NCBI GenBank assembly: GCA_038528235.1
Contig: JBCBEX010000074.1
Span: 1-22,405, forward strand
DNA: 22,405 bases
Direction: 5' to 3'
Source: JBCBEX01 sp038528235
GTDB taxonomy: Bacteria > Bacteroidota > Rhodothermia > Rhodothermales > Rubricoccaceae
Shown in pieces: positions 1-7,159 of this stretch. The notes under the pieces were generated by a model. It saw only the letters and a list, made by a program, of their open reading frames with translations, was not told where the DNA came from and ran no database searches. How positions within the stretch are numbered: position 1 is the first letter of the stretch; the number at the start of each line of letters is the position of its first letter. The position numbers and the translations under genes are program-made.

Positions 1-1021
1 CCGCCCAGAAAGCCGTCTCGCTCGGATCGCATGTGATACTCGGACAGAAGAATTCCGCAGTATCACTGAACGATGCTATCGACGTAGGCATGAGCACCGA
101 CGCGCTGACATCGAGCAAGTCTACCGGGCCGGTGTTGGTCGCCGTAAGCGTGAAGACGAGGCGGTCGCCCGCGCCGGTGGCAGTCTGGCTGACGGCGTAG
201 GTGAGGCGCAGCGGCGAACCTGCTCGCACCGGCGTCGTCGCTGACGACCGGACGACAACCTCGTTGGTTGCGCCAGGATCGATCTCGGCTAGCGCGTCTA
301 ACAACGTTCCATCCATGAGCGTCTCACCTGGGAGTACTGTCACCTGCAAACGTCCACCTCGCGCGGCTGGCACTAGGCCGATGTTCCAGGAGACGATGCC
401 GTCCTGCTCGCTCCCCCCGCCCGTCGCCGACACGAACGACGCGCCCTCCGGCACCGCCATCGACAGCCTCACCCCAGACGGACTGTTCGAGCCCACGTTG
501 CCGAACGTGAGCGTGTAGGTGAACGGCTCGCCCGGCGTGGCGGGCCCCGGCTCCGGCATCAGGCTCAAACGCAGCAGCGGCGTCGGGTCGATTCGTTGCG
601 TCAGCGACGCAGATACCGTGGAGGCATTGCTGGCTTGGAGGTCGATTTCAGTCTGGATATCCATCTCTGTCGCTCCAGCCGAAATAAATGTGCTGTAGAA
701 CCTTGAGCGGCTTTCTCCTGGCCCTAGGTTTCCGACAACCCAGGTTGCTTCCTCTCCAGGGTCACATGTAATGCTCGGGCAGAAAAAATCAGATGCGTCG
801 CTGAATGAAGCAATCGAGCTAGGAATCTGAACGGTACCCTGCACATTGAGCAGATCAACGGCGCCGGTATTCGAGGCGGTGATCGTGTACGTGGTCCGAT
901 CTCCAGGCCCTAGCACTTCACTGGACGCCGTGATGTAGACGTCAAGCTGGGCCGTCGCCGTTGGCGACAGGAGGCACAGCGAAACAGCGAGAACGACGTA
1001 CAATGCGGAGCGGAAATACAT
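1..1021 (-). CDS. Secreted protein with DUF11-like repeats, C-terminus cut off by window edge
   Basis: This frame is open from an ATG at 1021 through the left edge, so about 340 residues are visible and the C-terminus is missing. The N-terminus is a signal peptide (hydrophobic core about residues 5-18, then a cleavage site near TATAQ at 21-25). The mature part shows beta-rich repeats of the DUF11/CARDB type: phrases such as YTITASNTG, YTLTFGNVGS and FTLTATNTG recur at about residues 45, 168 and 289. Two of the repeats (about 46-94 and 290-339) are near copies and both contain FFCPSITCDP with two cysteines. Proteins of this kind in this group are often T9SS cargo, with a C-terminal sorting domain that would lie outside the window. 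That is inference, as is any adhesin-like role. The gene follows the lipoprotein gene at 1110-1856 by 88 bp. Confidence 0.85.
   Translation of the reverse strand, partial: MYFRSALYVVLAVSLCLLSPTATAQLDVYITASSEVLGPGDRTTYTITASNTGAVDLLNVQGTVQIPSSIASFSDASDFFCPSITCDPGEEATWVVGNLGPGESRSRFYSTFISAGATEMDIQTEIDLQASNASTVSASLTQRIDPTPLLRLSLMPEPGPATPGEPFTYTLTFGNVGSNSPSGVRLSMAVPEGASFVSATGGGSEQDGIVSWNIGLVPAARGGRLQVTVLPGETLMDGTLLDALAEIDPGATNEVVVRSSATTPVRAGSPLRLTYAVSQTATGAGDRLVFTLTATNTGPVDLLDVSASVLMPTSIASFSDTAEFFCPSITCDPSETAFWA
5..886 (-). repeat. Two near-identical protein repeats inside the secreted protein
   Basis: Copy 1 covers about 740-886 and copy 2 about 5-154 (minus strand). At protein level they share NTG-VDLL, the run SIASFSD and the ten-residue block FFCPSITCDP, and differ at scattered sites in between. 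The middle DUF11-like unit (roughly residues 150-235) lacks the Cys-Cys block. This suggests duplication of one repeat type within the gene. Confidence 0.8.
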
Positions 1022-1109
1022 GTCTTCGACTGAAGTTTTTTGAGAGCAGTAGACGAATGCGTTTGCCGCCCAGCGGCGGCGGACTTGGTTGGCTGGGGTC
1101 GTCGGCGTG

Positions 1110-1856
1110 CTACTTGGAGTCTGCACTGCGCATAGCCGAGGAGAAGTGCTGCCCCCACCGGACCGGCGGCGCGGCCGTGGGCGTCTCCACCACGTCGACG
1201 TTGAACGTGCCCCCTGAAATGGACAGCGACTGCGGCCCGCCTGCCTCGCTCCTGAGCGTGGCGGAGAACGTACCGGCGAGGGCAGATCCGGTGACTTCCG
1301 AGAAGGCCACCTCGATGTCGCCGCCCCCTGCCGTAAAGACGCCCGTGCCGTCCTCGCAGTCGTCGGACACGCTGCGGGCGAAGTCGCACGCGACGTAGTT
1401 GATCATGGGCAGCTCCAAGTCCGGGTCGGTGATCTGCCTCCCATTGCTGTCCACCAGCGTTGTCACAACCACCGCCTCGCTGCGGCCTGAACCAACCAGT
1501 TCCCCGCTGACCTCTTCGACGTTGTCGACGCGGACGATGTAGGCGGCGACCTGCACGAGCCGTGCGCCTGCTTCCACGAGATCGAACGGCACGCTCGACC
1601 CGAAAACGAGCGTGACTTCTCCGTCAGGGATGTCGGTCCCGACGAAGTCGACTTCGTTGCCGAAGAAGACGAGCCCCAGGTCGCCGGGGTTAGCGAGACC
1701 GCGCGCTTGCCACGCATCGCCGCCGATGGTAGCTCGGACGAACTGATCGTCGTACTGGGGCCCGTCACCGCCGAAAGGGTTGTCGGGGTCGCTGGAGTCG
1801 CAGGCCGCCAGGGCGAGCGCGCAGAGAACGAGCGAAAGACTGTAACACAGGCGCAT
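1110..1856 (-). CDS. Exported lipoprotein, possibly DUF6252-like
   Basis: The product has 248 residues from the ATG at 1856, chosen because it starts directly before a lipoprotein signal (MRLCYSLSLVLCALALAAC, lipobox LAAC, lipidated Cys19). An in-frame ATG further upstream (1904) would add 16 residues and spoil the signal. After an acidic tether (DSSDPDNPFGGDG) the mature part begins with FVRATIGGDAWQA, a pattern like the F-A-(I/V)-(D/G)G-W-A opening of DUF6252-type Bacteroidota lipoproteins. The rest is predicted mainly beta, with one close Cys pair (about residues 157 and 166). No catalytic motif is seen. It lies 44 bp after the gene at 1901-2893 and could be read from the same transcript. 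The family assignment is from memory and tentative; exported lipoprotein is secure. Confidence 0.8.
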   Translation of the reverse strand: MRLCYSLSLVLCALALAACDSSDPDNPFGGDGPQYDDQFVRATIGGDAWQARGLANPGDLGLVFFGNEVDFVGTDIPDGEVTLVFGSSVPFDLVEAGARLVQVAAYIVRVDNVEEVSGELVGSGRSEAVVVTTLVDSNGRQITDPDLELPMINYVACDFARSVSDDCEDGTGVFTAGGGDIEVAFSEVTGSALAGTFSATLRSEAGGPQSLSISGGTFNVDVVETPTAAPPVRWGQHFSSAMRSADSK

Positions 1857-1900
1857 GGGAGTCTTGGTCGATGGATGGATGGTGCCGCGTGGGCCCCGAC

Positions 1901-2893
1901 TCACCGCACGGTGGTGGTGCGGACGAGCGTGGTGTAGGTGACGGTAGGCCTCCGGTAGCTGTAGTAGACCCGTGCGACACGCCCGGCGGCTTTCGCTCGG
2001 GCCACAGCCACATCGCGTGCCGCGTCGATGCGCTGGCTCTCGAGGTCAGCCGACGTGCGATAGGCTTCCTGGAGCGCCTCGTAGTAGCGGCGGTCGCGGG
2101 CGTCGGCCTCGGCCGCCACGCTGCGCGCGAGTCGGGACGCCTCGTCGCGGCACTCGGACGACGGGTCTACGTTGCCGAGCAGTCGCAGTCCGCGTCCCAG
2201 TTCGTTGTTGGCGAGGGCGGCTTGGGCTGCCTGAACCTGCGCGCCGCAGCGCTGCTGGCGATAGGCATTGAAGACCTCGGTGGCGGCGCGCTGGGCGCGG
2301 GCGTGGCAGTCCGACGCCACGTCGGGGATGCTCATCACGATGCCGAAGGCCTCGTCGTACACCTGCGCAGCAGTCAGCGTCTGCGCTTCCGTCAGGAGAC
2401 GGTCGCACTCCTCGGCGTAGTAGTCCGCGATGCGCAGACGCGCCGTGTCGAAGAAGTCGGCGGCGGCGCGGCTGTCGGCGTCGACGCTGCGCAGCGCACT
2501 CGTGACGGCCTGCCGCTCGCTCGTGCCCTGTCCCTGGAGCGGGGTGCTGAACGAGGCGAAGGTGACGCCCTGCGCTACGTTCTTGACGAACAGGCTCAAC
2601 TCGCCCTGAATCACCGTGAGGGTCCGCATGCCCTCGACCGTCCGCTTGTCGTAGAGATCGACCACCGGAAAGATCACGATATCGGCATTGGTACCGTCGC
2701 CGGAGATCCCGTTGGCTGTGACCATCCGCACGACGGTGTTGCGGAGGCTGCTGAGCTGGGCCTCGCTCAGGTCGCTGTGGCTCTCAGGCGTCACGACGGA
2801 GAGCGAGACACGCCCGAGGTCGTCGAGGTCGCTCGGCTGCGCCAGAAGGCTACTGGCCGCGAACGCGAGTAGGAGCAGAAGTGCGGGGCGCAT
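1901..2893 (-). CDS. Exported helical protein with four-cysteine repeat region
   Basis: The product has 330 residues. The start at 2893 is fixed by a signal peptide (MRPALLLLLAFAASSLLAQ) and a good ribosome binding site. Residues about 25-120 look alpha/beta (ADIVIFPVVDLYDKRTVEG, then ELSLFVKNVAQG). From about 125 to 300 the protein is helical. This part has two TPR-like hairpins with cysteines in matching places: YAEECDRLL and ASDCHARA (163, 196), then QQRCGAQV and SSECRDEA (216, 248). The phrase YDEAFGIVMSIPDVASDC resembles repeat motifs I remember from uncharacterised Bacteroidota proteins, but I cannot name a family. The C-terminus is basic and Tyr/Thr rich (YYSYRRPTVTYTT). It is the last gene of a tightly packed set with the DUF6175-like and LPP20-like genes, so a shared envelope role is likely. 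Function unknown. Confidence 0.85.
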   Translation of the reverse strand: MRPALLLLLAFAASSLLAQPSDLDDLGRVSLSVVTPESHSDLSEAQLSSLRNTVVRMVTANGISGDGTNADIVIFPVVDLYDKRTVEGMRTLTVIQGELSLFVKNVAQGVTFASFSTPLQGQGTSERQAVTSALRSVDADSRAAADFFDTARLRIADYYAEECDRLLTEAQTLTAAQVYDEAFGIVMSIPDVASDCHARAQRAATEVFNAYRQQRCGAQVQAAQAALANNELGRGLRLLGNVDPSSECRDEASRLARSVAAEADARDRRYYEALQEAYRTSADLESQRIDAARDVAVARAKAAGRVARVYYSYRRPTVTYTTLVRTTTVR

Positions 2894-2895
2894 GG

Positions 2896-3798
2896 CTACC
2901 TCCAGGATCCGAGGGTGATGTAGACGTTGGCACCCTGGACATCCATCCGGGCGTCGATGCCGAGTTCGTTGGTGATGTAGCGGCGCAGCGCGCGGCCGAG
3001 CGTACGGGGCCGGTAGTTGCGATCCGTCCCCGGCTCCCGCAGCGGGATGCGGAAGTCGTCCACTTCGAGGCTGAGGTCGCTCGAACCGCGGATGCGGTAG
3101 TTGTTCTGGTAGGCATTCTCGTCCATCCAGTCCTCCAGCGCGTCCGCGATCACGTCGCCCTGCGTGCCGATCTCGGTGTACATGTCGAGGTCGGAGTCCG
3201 CACCGAAGCGGATCGTGATGTCGAGGCTGCGCCCGCTCGACCGCACTTGGTCGAACTTGCCCATCATGGTGTCGAGGAGGTTGTCCAGGCAGTCGTCCAG
3301 GGCGTTCTCGACGAGGCGGCCGAGGTCCGACGTGCGAAAGGCCCGCGCGTTGCGGCACACGTCGTTGGCGAGCGCGCCGCTCGTCGCCGTGTCGATGGCG
3401 TTCACCTGGACGGCTGCACGGTTGCCTGCATCCGTCTGGTCCACGGACGTCCGTACTTCGAGGTAGATCTCGGTCGGGGCGTTGTCGATGAGCATCTGCT
3501 TGAGACTCTCCTGGGTGCCGAGCATCATGGCATCGTCGCGCGTCATCTCGCGGATGTAGGCGAGGGCATCAACGGTTGTGAAGCCGCGGGCATCGAACGC
3601 GCGCTGGACGACGGTGAGCGTGATGCCGACGTCGGCGTCGGCCTCGATGAGGGTGCGGAGGTCTTCGCCCTCGCGGGCAAAGGGCACCACCATGATGCTG
3701 GGCTGCACCTGCGCGACGGGCTCCGGCTGAGCGAAGACGGGCGGCACGAGCACCGCGAGAAGAAGCAGGGCCCACCCTGCTCGGTAGCATGTCTGCAT
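2896..3798 (-). CDS. Exported DUF6175-like protein
   Basis: The product has 300 residues with a signal peptide (hydrophobic core about 8-20, cleavage near VFAQ at 21-24). The mature protein starts with QPSIMVVPFAREGEDLRTL, then a helix and VVQRAFDARGFTTVDA. This layout, an exposed beta strand followed by a helix and a 'ragged' beta-helix-beta segment, recalls DUF6175 of Bacteroidota. It is also similar in outline to CsgG/TolB-N type domains. Further on are TEIYLEVRTSV, a Cys pair (about 152 and 174 by count), and a second alpha/beta part ending YITLGSWR. The gene starts 3 bp after the lipoprotein gene and ends 2 bp before the four-Cys protein gene. No catalytic residues are recognised. The family name is tentative; that it is a conserved exported partner of its neighbours is well supported by the spacing. 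Confidence 0.8.
   Translation of the reverse strand: MQTCYRAGWALLLLAVLVPPVFAQPEPVAQVQPSIMVVPFAREGEDLRTLIEADADVGITLTVVQRAFDARGFTTVDALAYIREMTRDDAMMLGTQESLKQMLIDNAPTEIYLEVRTSVDQTDAGNRAAVQVNAIDTATSGALANDVCRNARAFRTSDLGRLVENALDDCLDNLLDTMMGKFDQVRSSGRSLDITIRFGADSDLDMYTEIGTQGDVIADALEDWMDENAYQNNYRIRGSSDLSLEVDDFRIPLREPGTDRNYRPRTLGRALRRYITNELGIDARMDVQGANVYITLGSWR
2898..2903 (-). promoter_or_regulatory. Ribosome binding site overlapping upstream stop codon
   Basis: On the minus strand the sequence reads GGAGGTAGCCATG. The Shine-Dalgarno GGAGGT lies four bases before the ATG at 2893 and its last base is the first base region of the TAG stop (2898-2896) of the preceding gene. This decides the start of the 330-residue protein and suggests translational coupling. 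Most other genes here have no such motif. Confidence 0.75.
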
Positions 3799-3801
3799 GG
3801 G

Positions 3802-4302
3802 CTAGTAACCAAACTGGCGCAGGACGCCGTGCTGTTCGAGATCGCGCCGGAGCGCCTGCGTGTTAACGGTGAGGGTCACCTGAGCGCGGCGTCCGGTCTG
3901 GGTTCGCACGGGCTCGCCCTCGGTGAAGGACTCCGTCAGGAACGTGGCGTAGCGCCCGCCTGCCAGGAGCTCGTCGAAGTAGGCCGCGTGCGGGCTGTCC
4001 TCAGGACGCGGGGTGTCCCGCACCATGGCAGTAGCCTGCGGCGAGCCGGGAACGCCGCGGAAGAGCAGGGTCCAGAAGGCATTTTCTTCCGCATGGCGGA
4101 TGGCGTCCTCAGGGCGCTGTCCGTAGCCCGTCGCGCGGAGTGTGATCGTACCTCGGTCTGCGCGCCCCGCGTAGAGCACTTCAGTGCTTGGCGGAGCCGG
4201 AGGCGTGCTGCCGCAGCCGCCAAGTCCCGCCAGGAGCACCATCCCGATGGCTGCAATGAGCGCCTGCCTCGTCGAGACTGGAAACGGGTTGAATCGAGTC
4301 AT
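3802..4302 (-). CDS. LPP20/FlgP-like lipoprotein
   Basis: The product has 166 residues from the ATG at 4302. An ATG 39 bp upstream is less fitting, because the lipoprotein signal MTRFNPFPVSTRQALIAAIG with lipobox LGGC (Cys30) begins at 4302. After a Pro-rich tether come RGTITLRATGYGQRPEDA and a helix rich in Ala (AIRHAEENAFWTLLFRGVPG). Near the end is QVTLTVNTQALRRDLEQHG. A beta strand with ATG(Y/R)G, a helix packed with Ala, and a closing strand form the usual outline of LPP20/FlgP/FlgT-N type domains, which decorate outer-membrane rings and pores. No flagellar genes are visible. It follows the CsgG-like gene by 85 bp and precedes the DUF6175-like gene by 3 bp. The lipoprotein call is firm; the family match is by eye. 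Confidence 0.8.
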   Translation of the reverse strand: MTRFNPFPVSTRQALIAAIGMVLLAGLGGCGSTPPAPPSTEVLYAGRADRGTITLRATGYGQRPEDAIRHAEENAFWTLLFRGVPGSPQATAMVRDTPRPEDSPHAAYFDELLAGGRYATFLTESFTEGEPVRTQTGRRAQVTLTVNTQALRRDLEQHGVLRQFGY

Positions 4303-4387
4303 AGCATTGGGGAGAAAGTGGGTGCCGAGCTTGACGTGCATCGCACGGAGTCGGGTGGCGAAGTCGATGAAGCGAAGCTCTCAGGCG

Positions 4388-5317
4388 TCAGTCAGCGACC
4401 TTCACGATGAGCGTCGTACCCTCGGCGAAGGCGTCGCGCAGGGCTTCCTGGTCGCGCCGCCCGCGTACTGAGCACACGGCGAACCCCTCGCCCTGCACGT
4501 CGCGCACGCGCAGCGACGCCACCGGGCGCTCCCGGGTGCGTACGGTCCCGTCGCTCATCTCGAACACCTGCAACTCGACCACATCGAGCGACTGCCCAGT
4601 ACGGAGCCCATCGCTGTCGCCTCCGATCAGCACCTCCTCCACGCGCCCGTCGTCTCCTTCGCGCTCAATCGCGAGCACCTCGTAGGTCGTCGGGAAGCAG
4701 GTATCGAGGAAGCTCTGCACCTGACTCCTGGAGTCGTTGATCGCGGCCGTAATTGCGGCATCGGGCGAGTCGGCGTTGAGTGCGGCGGCAGCGGCACGCC
4801 CGACCAGACCCCCGGCCTGCTTTCGGACGAGTCCGACTAGGCCGCCGCGTCCAGCGCTGACGGCTTGGTCCGCCAGGTCGGTCTGGATGGTCTGCTGGCA
4901 CTCGACCTCGCGGGTGCCCACGGACACCTTACGCAGTTCGTAGGTGACGCTCCCGGCGTAGGTTCGCGTTCCGTCGCTGACCTGCTCTCGCGCCGAGACG
5001 TCGAGGATGGTTCCGAACAGCAGGTACTCGGCGCCCATCGGTTCGACGGCTGTGACTACGCCATCCAGGTAAACGTCGTCCCCTTGGGCGAACAGTTCGT
5101 CCTCGATGGCCTCGCGCTGCTGCACCTCCACGACCATGAAGCGATCGCTTTCAATGAGCACGTTCGTGACGAGCGCCTGCGCCTCTGCAGCCGTGGAAGG
5201 GGTGACGGCCGAACTGCGGAAGAAGGGAGCCGTACCCACAATCGGCTTTGTCTGCGCATGGGCGATCGATGTGCACAGAGCCAACAGAGTGAGAACAAAG
5301 AGGCGGAGTGTGTGCAT
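4388..5317 (-). CDS. CsgG/FlgT-like exported protein
   Basis: The product has 309 residues from the ATG at 5317; a second ATG at 5338 would add seven residues. The signal peptide is MHTLRLFVLTLLALCTSIAHA, cleaved before Gln22. Residues about 25-210 resemble the CsgG/FlgO/TolB-N fold: an opening strand KPIVGTAPFF, a helix with AEAQALVTNVLIESDRFMVV, then QREAIEDEL and a strand GAEYLLFGTILDV, the order typical of CsgG-family domains. A Gly/Ala-rich stretch (155-182) follows. Residues about 213-305 form a beta domain (VLIGGDSDGLRTGQSLDVVEL, then VASLRVRDVQGEGFAVCSV) like the C-terminal domain of FlgT. Because Cys is absent at the signal end, it is soluble or inserted, not a lipoprotein like CsgG itself. 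It is the first gene of the 1901-5317 set. Channel or ring assembly is inference. Confidence 0.8.
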   Translation of the reverse strand: MHTLRLFVLTLLALCTSIAHAQTKPIVGTAPFFRSSAVTPSTAAEAQALVTNVLIESDRFMVVEVQQREAIEDELFAQGDDVYLDGVVTAVEPMGAEYLLFGTILDVSAREQVSDGTRTYAGSVTYELRKVSVGTREVECQQTIQTDLADQAVSAGRGGLVGLVRKQAGGLVGRAAAAALNADSPDAAITAAINDSRSQVQSFLDTCFPTTYEVLAIEREGDDGRVEEVLIGGDSDGLRTGQSLDVVELQVFEMSDGTVRTRERPVASLRVRDVQGEGFAVCSVRGRRDQEALRDAFAEGTTLIVKVAD

Positions 5318-5466
5318 GGGAATGGAGCAAGGGAGCATGGAATAGCTGAGCGTGATCTACCCAATCAAGAACCACCCGGACTTGAGCAGACGCTTGTTAG
5401 AATAGCTGCTACTTTATTACCATATCGTTACGAGCGTACGAGCGGGTTGTGTAGCCGGACGCTGAT

Positions 5467-5982
5467 CTATCGCTTCCCGAAACGGAAGTGAGCTCCCACG
5501 CCGACCGCTAGCGCCGAGAAGCCGCTGTAGGTGTCCCAGTTCGCCCCGGCGAAGCCGACCTCGGCGTTGACGAAGATGGGCGGGAAGTCTTCGCTGTTGA
5601 AGAGCTGTTTCAGGCTCGCTTCGATGCCCGCGCCCGCACCGTACCCGATGGCGGTCTCGCTCGCGAACACCACGTCCACGCGGTAGGCTGCAAGTCCTCC
5701 GTAGGCGTACACGTCATAGGGCACGTCGCGCAGAAAGCGGTACCACACGCGACCGCCGTACGCAGTCACGGTCCCGAGCGCGCCAACGACCACTGATCCT
5801 GTGAGGTACTCGTTGTGGTAGTAAGCCCCACTTATCCCGTAGGATGGGTAGGCCGATGAAAAGCCGATCCCGAACTTGCCATCCTGCACGCCAACGGTCG
5901 TACCGTCCTGTGCGAGGGCCGGCGCACAGGTCACCGCGATCAGGGCAAGAGCTGAGAGAAAGGCGAGGTGCAAGCGCTTCAT
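5467..5982 (-). CDS. Small outer-membrane beta-barrel protein
   Basis: The product has 171 residues, with a signal peptide (MKRLHLAFLSALALIAVTCAPALAQ). The mature part is made of alternating short strands rich in Gly, Tyr and aromatic residues (FGIGFSSAYPSYGISGAYYH, VTAYGGRVWYRFL, VYAYGGLAAYRVD, IFVNAEVGFAG, LAVGVGAHFRFGKR). This fits an eight-strand barrel of OmpA/OmpW size. The last strand VGAHFRF has the aromatic ending used for barrel assembly, followed by two extra residues GKR→KR. No enzyme motif is seen. It lies 149 bp upstream of the CsgG-like gene on the same strand, with an AT-rich stretch (about 5396-5430) between, so the downstream set may have its own promoter. Function unknown. 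Confidence 0.85.
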   Translation of the reverse strand: MKRLHLAFLSALALIAVTCAPALAQDGTTVGVQDGKFGIGFSSAYPSYGISGAYYHNEYLTGSVVVGALGTVTAYGGRVWYRFLRDVPYDVYAYGGLAAYRVDVVFASETAIGYGAGAGIEASLKQLFNSEDFPPIFVNAEVGFAGANWDTYSGFSALAVGVGAHFRFGKR

Positions 5983-6040
5983 AGCAGGAGAGTAGCAGTC
6001 AAGGTGGCTGGAGCGTGAGCGGAGCGAGTTGCCCCCTCAG

Positions 6041-6235
6041 CTATCTGTGCGAGATCTCGCCCGCGACCTTGCCACGCGCATCGCACTTTTCCCCCGTCCT
6101 CAGCCGCAGCGCCTCAAACGCCTCCTTCCAGTGGCCCCCGTCTAGTGTTTGCGATTCCCAACAAGCCGCGGCGAATCGCTGTTCGGCGAACTCCTGCTCA
6201 AAGAATCGATGACTTGCCAGTATGGCCGAGTTCAT
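6041..6235 (-). CDS. Small hypothetical protein overlapping the sulfotransferase 3' end
   Basis: An open frame of 64 residues runs from an ATG at 6235, which overlaps the last 38 bp of the sulfotransferase gene in another frame. The sequence is mostly helical and amphipathic (SHRFFEQEFAEQRFAAACWE, GGHWKEAFEALRLRTGEK) without signal peptide. Third-position GC is only moderately high, so codon use neither proves nor excludes it. It fills what would otherwise be an unexplained 157-bp stretch before the barrel gene. I recognise no family. It may be spurious or an accessory peptide of the enzyme. Confidence 0.3.
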   Translation of the reverse strand: MNSAILASHRFFEQEFAEQRFAAACWESQTLDGGHWKEAFEALRLRTGEKCDARGKVAGEISHR

Positions 6236-7028
6236 CGTCTGGGGAGGGAGCCAGTGCAAACGGCTCTAGTTCTCGATACAGTCGCTCGCACTGGCCCAGT
6301 ACGGATGCACACGACGATGGGACTGCAGCCGCCGCCGAGCGCTGCGGACCGAATCCCGTCGAGCGCTCCACGGCCCCGTACCAGTGTTTGGCCCACACCC
6401 CATCGGTAGGGCGCGGCCCTGGACTCCAGGAGAGCATGGCCAGGTCGAAGCAAACACCGAGCGCATCGCAAAGCGCACGCAATAGCGAAGCCGGGTCGGC
6501 CAGGATGTCACGGGCTCGAACGACGGGCGGCGCGAGACCATCCCGGTCGGCGATCCGCGTGAAGAGCTCGACCTGCTGGGGCAGGCCGGTGTCTTCGACC
6601 CGCACGTGTTCCCCGAGCACCTTCACAAGGGAGGCGAGCATGGCCGCTGGTTCCCGCAGAAGAAAGGCGTGGCGAAAGCTAGGGGCGTCCAGCCAGGCGC
6701 GGCTCACGGACGGCAGCAGGTGGTGCGCCATGTGCTTCTGGTAGAAGATCGGCGCGCCTTCGGGGACCGGACCGCTCAGCTGCTCCGCGACGATGCGCCA
6801 GTCTGTCGGCTGGCTCGCGAGCACGTCGGCGCGGCCGGGGTGGTCGAGGCCCGTCTCGGCGAGATAGTGGGCGTAGAGCGGCTCGTCCACAACAACGGTG
6901 TCGGCGCGGCTGCCCCACGACCGCATGAGCGCCGTCGAGAGGTTGCGCGGTCCAGACCACATCGCAATGCGAAGGGGGCCCGAGGCGGAGCCGTTGGTCG
7001 AAGCGGAGCCGTTGGTCGAAGAAGCCAT
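6198..7028 (-). CDS. Sulfotransferase-like P-loop protein
   Basis: The product has 276 residues. After a low-complexity N-terminus (ASSTNGSASTNGSASG) comes LRIAMWSGPRNLSTALMRSW, the strand-loop-helix of the PAPS-binding (5'-phosphosulfate) site in sulfotransferase-like proteins. Next are VDEPLYAHYL, a conserved Lys-Met-His stretch (YQKHMAHHLLP) and FLLREPAAMLASLVKV, which matches the 3'-phosphate-binding RxP(R)xxxxS region. This group in Bacteria is usually about 240-260 residues and is annotated sulfotransferase-like, sometimes fused to aminotransferases; the substrate is unknown. The start could also be the Met just before WSGPRN, as the residues before it are repeat-derived. It is cytosolic, with no signal. 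Its promoter region is shared with the divergent gene at 7160. The fold call is good; actual sulfotransfer is not shown. Confidence 0.8.
   Translation of the reverse strand: MASSTNGSASTNGSASGPLRIAMWSGPRNLSTALMRSWGSRADTVVVDEPLYAHYLAETGLDHPGRADVLASQPTDWRIVAEQLSGPVPEGAPIFYQKHMAHHLLPSVSRAWLDAPSFRHAFLLREPAAMLASLVKVLGEHVRVEDTGLPQQVELFTRIADRDGLAPPVVRARDILADPASLLRALCDALGVCFDLAMLSWSPGPRPTDGVWAKHWYGAVERSTGFGPQRSAAAAVPSSCASVLGQCERLYRELEPFALAPSPDDELGHTGKSSIL
6985..7020. repeat. Perfect 18-bp tandem duplication in the sulfotransferase 5' end
   Basis: Two adjacent identical 18-bp units (6985-7002 and 7003-7020) lie just after the annotated start of the sulfotransferase-like gene and encode a repeated six-residue stretch (about NGSAST twice). 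The length is a multiple of three, so copy number can change without a frameshift. Confidence 0.9.
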
Positions 7029-7159
7029 ACTGCCGTCCGTGGTGTCGCACAGAATACGTTCCGCAATGGTTCTGGTCTGCGACGGTTCTTCGCGTCTACC
7101 CTATCGGCGCTGGTCCTAGTTTTCCAGGTTGCTTCCCTCCTCCCTGCTGCTTCCCGCTC

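Noticed and set aside
2894..3358. A 155-residue N-terminal extension of the four-Cys protein
   Set aside because: It overlaps the DUF6175-like gene in another frame, is Arg/Pro/His-rich, and the signal peptide with its ribosome site starts at 2893.
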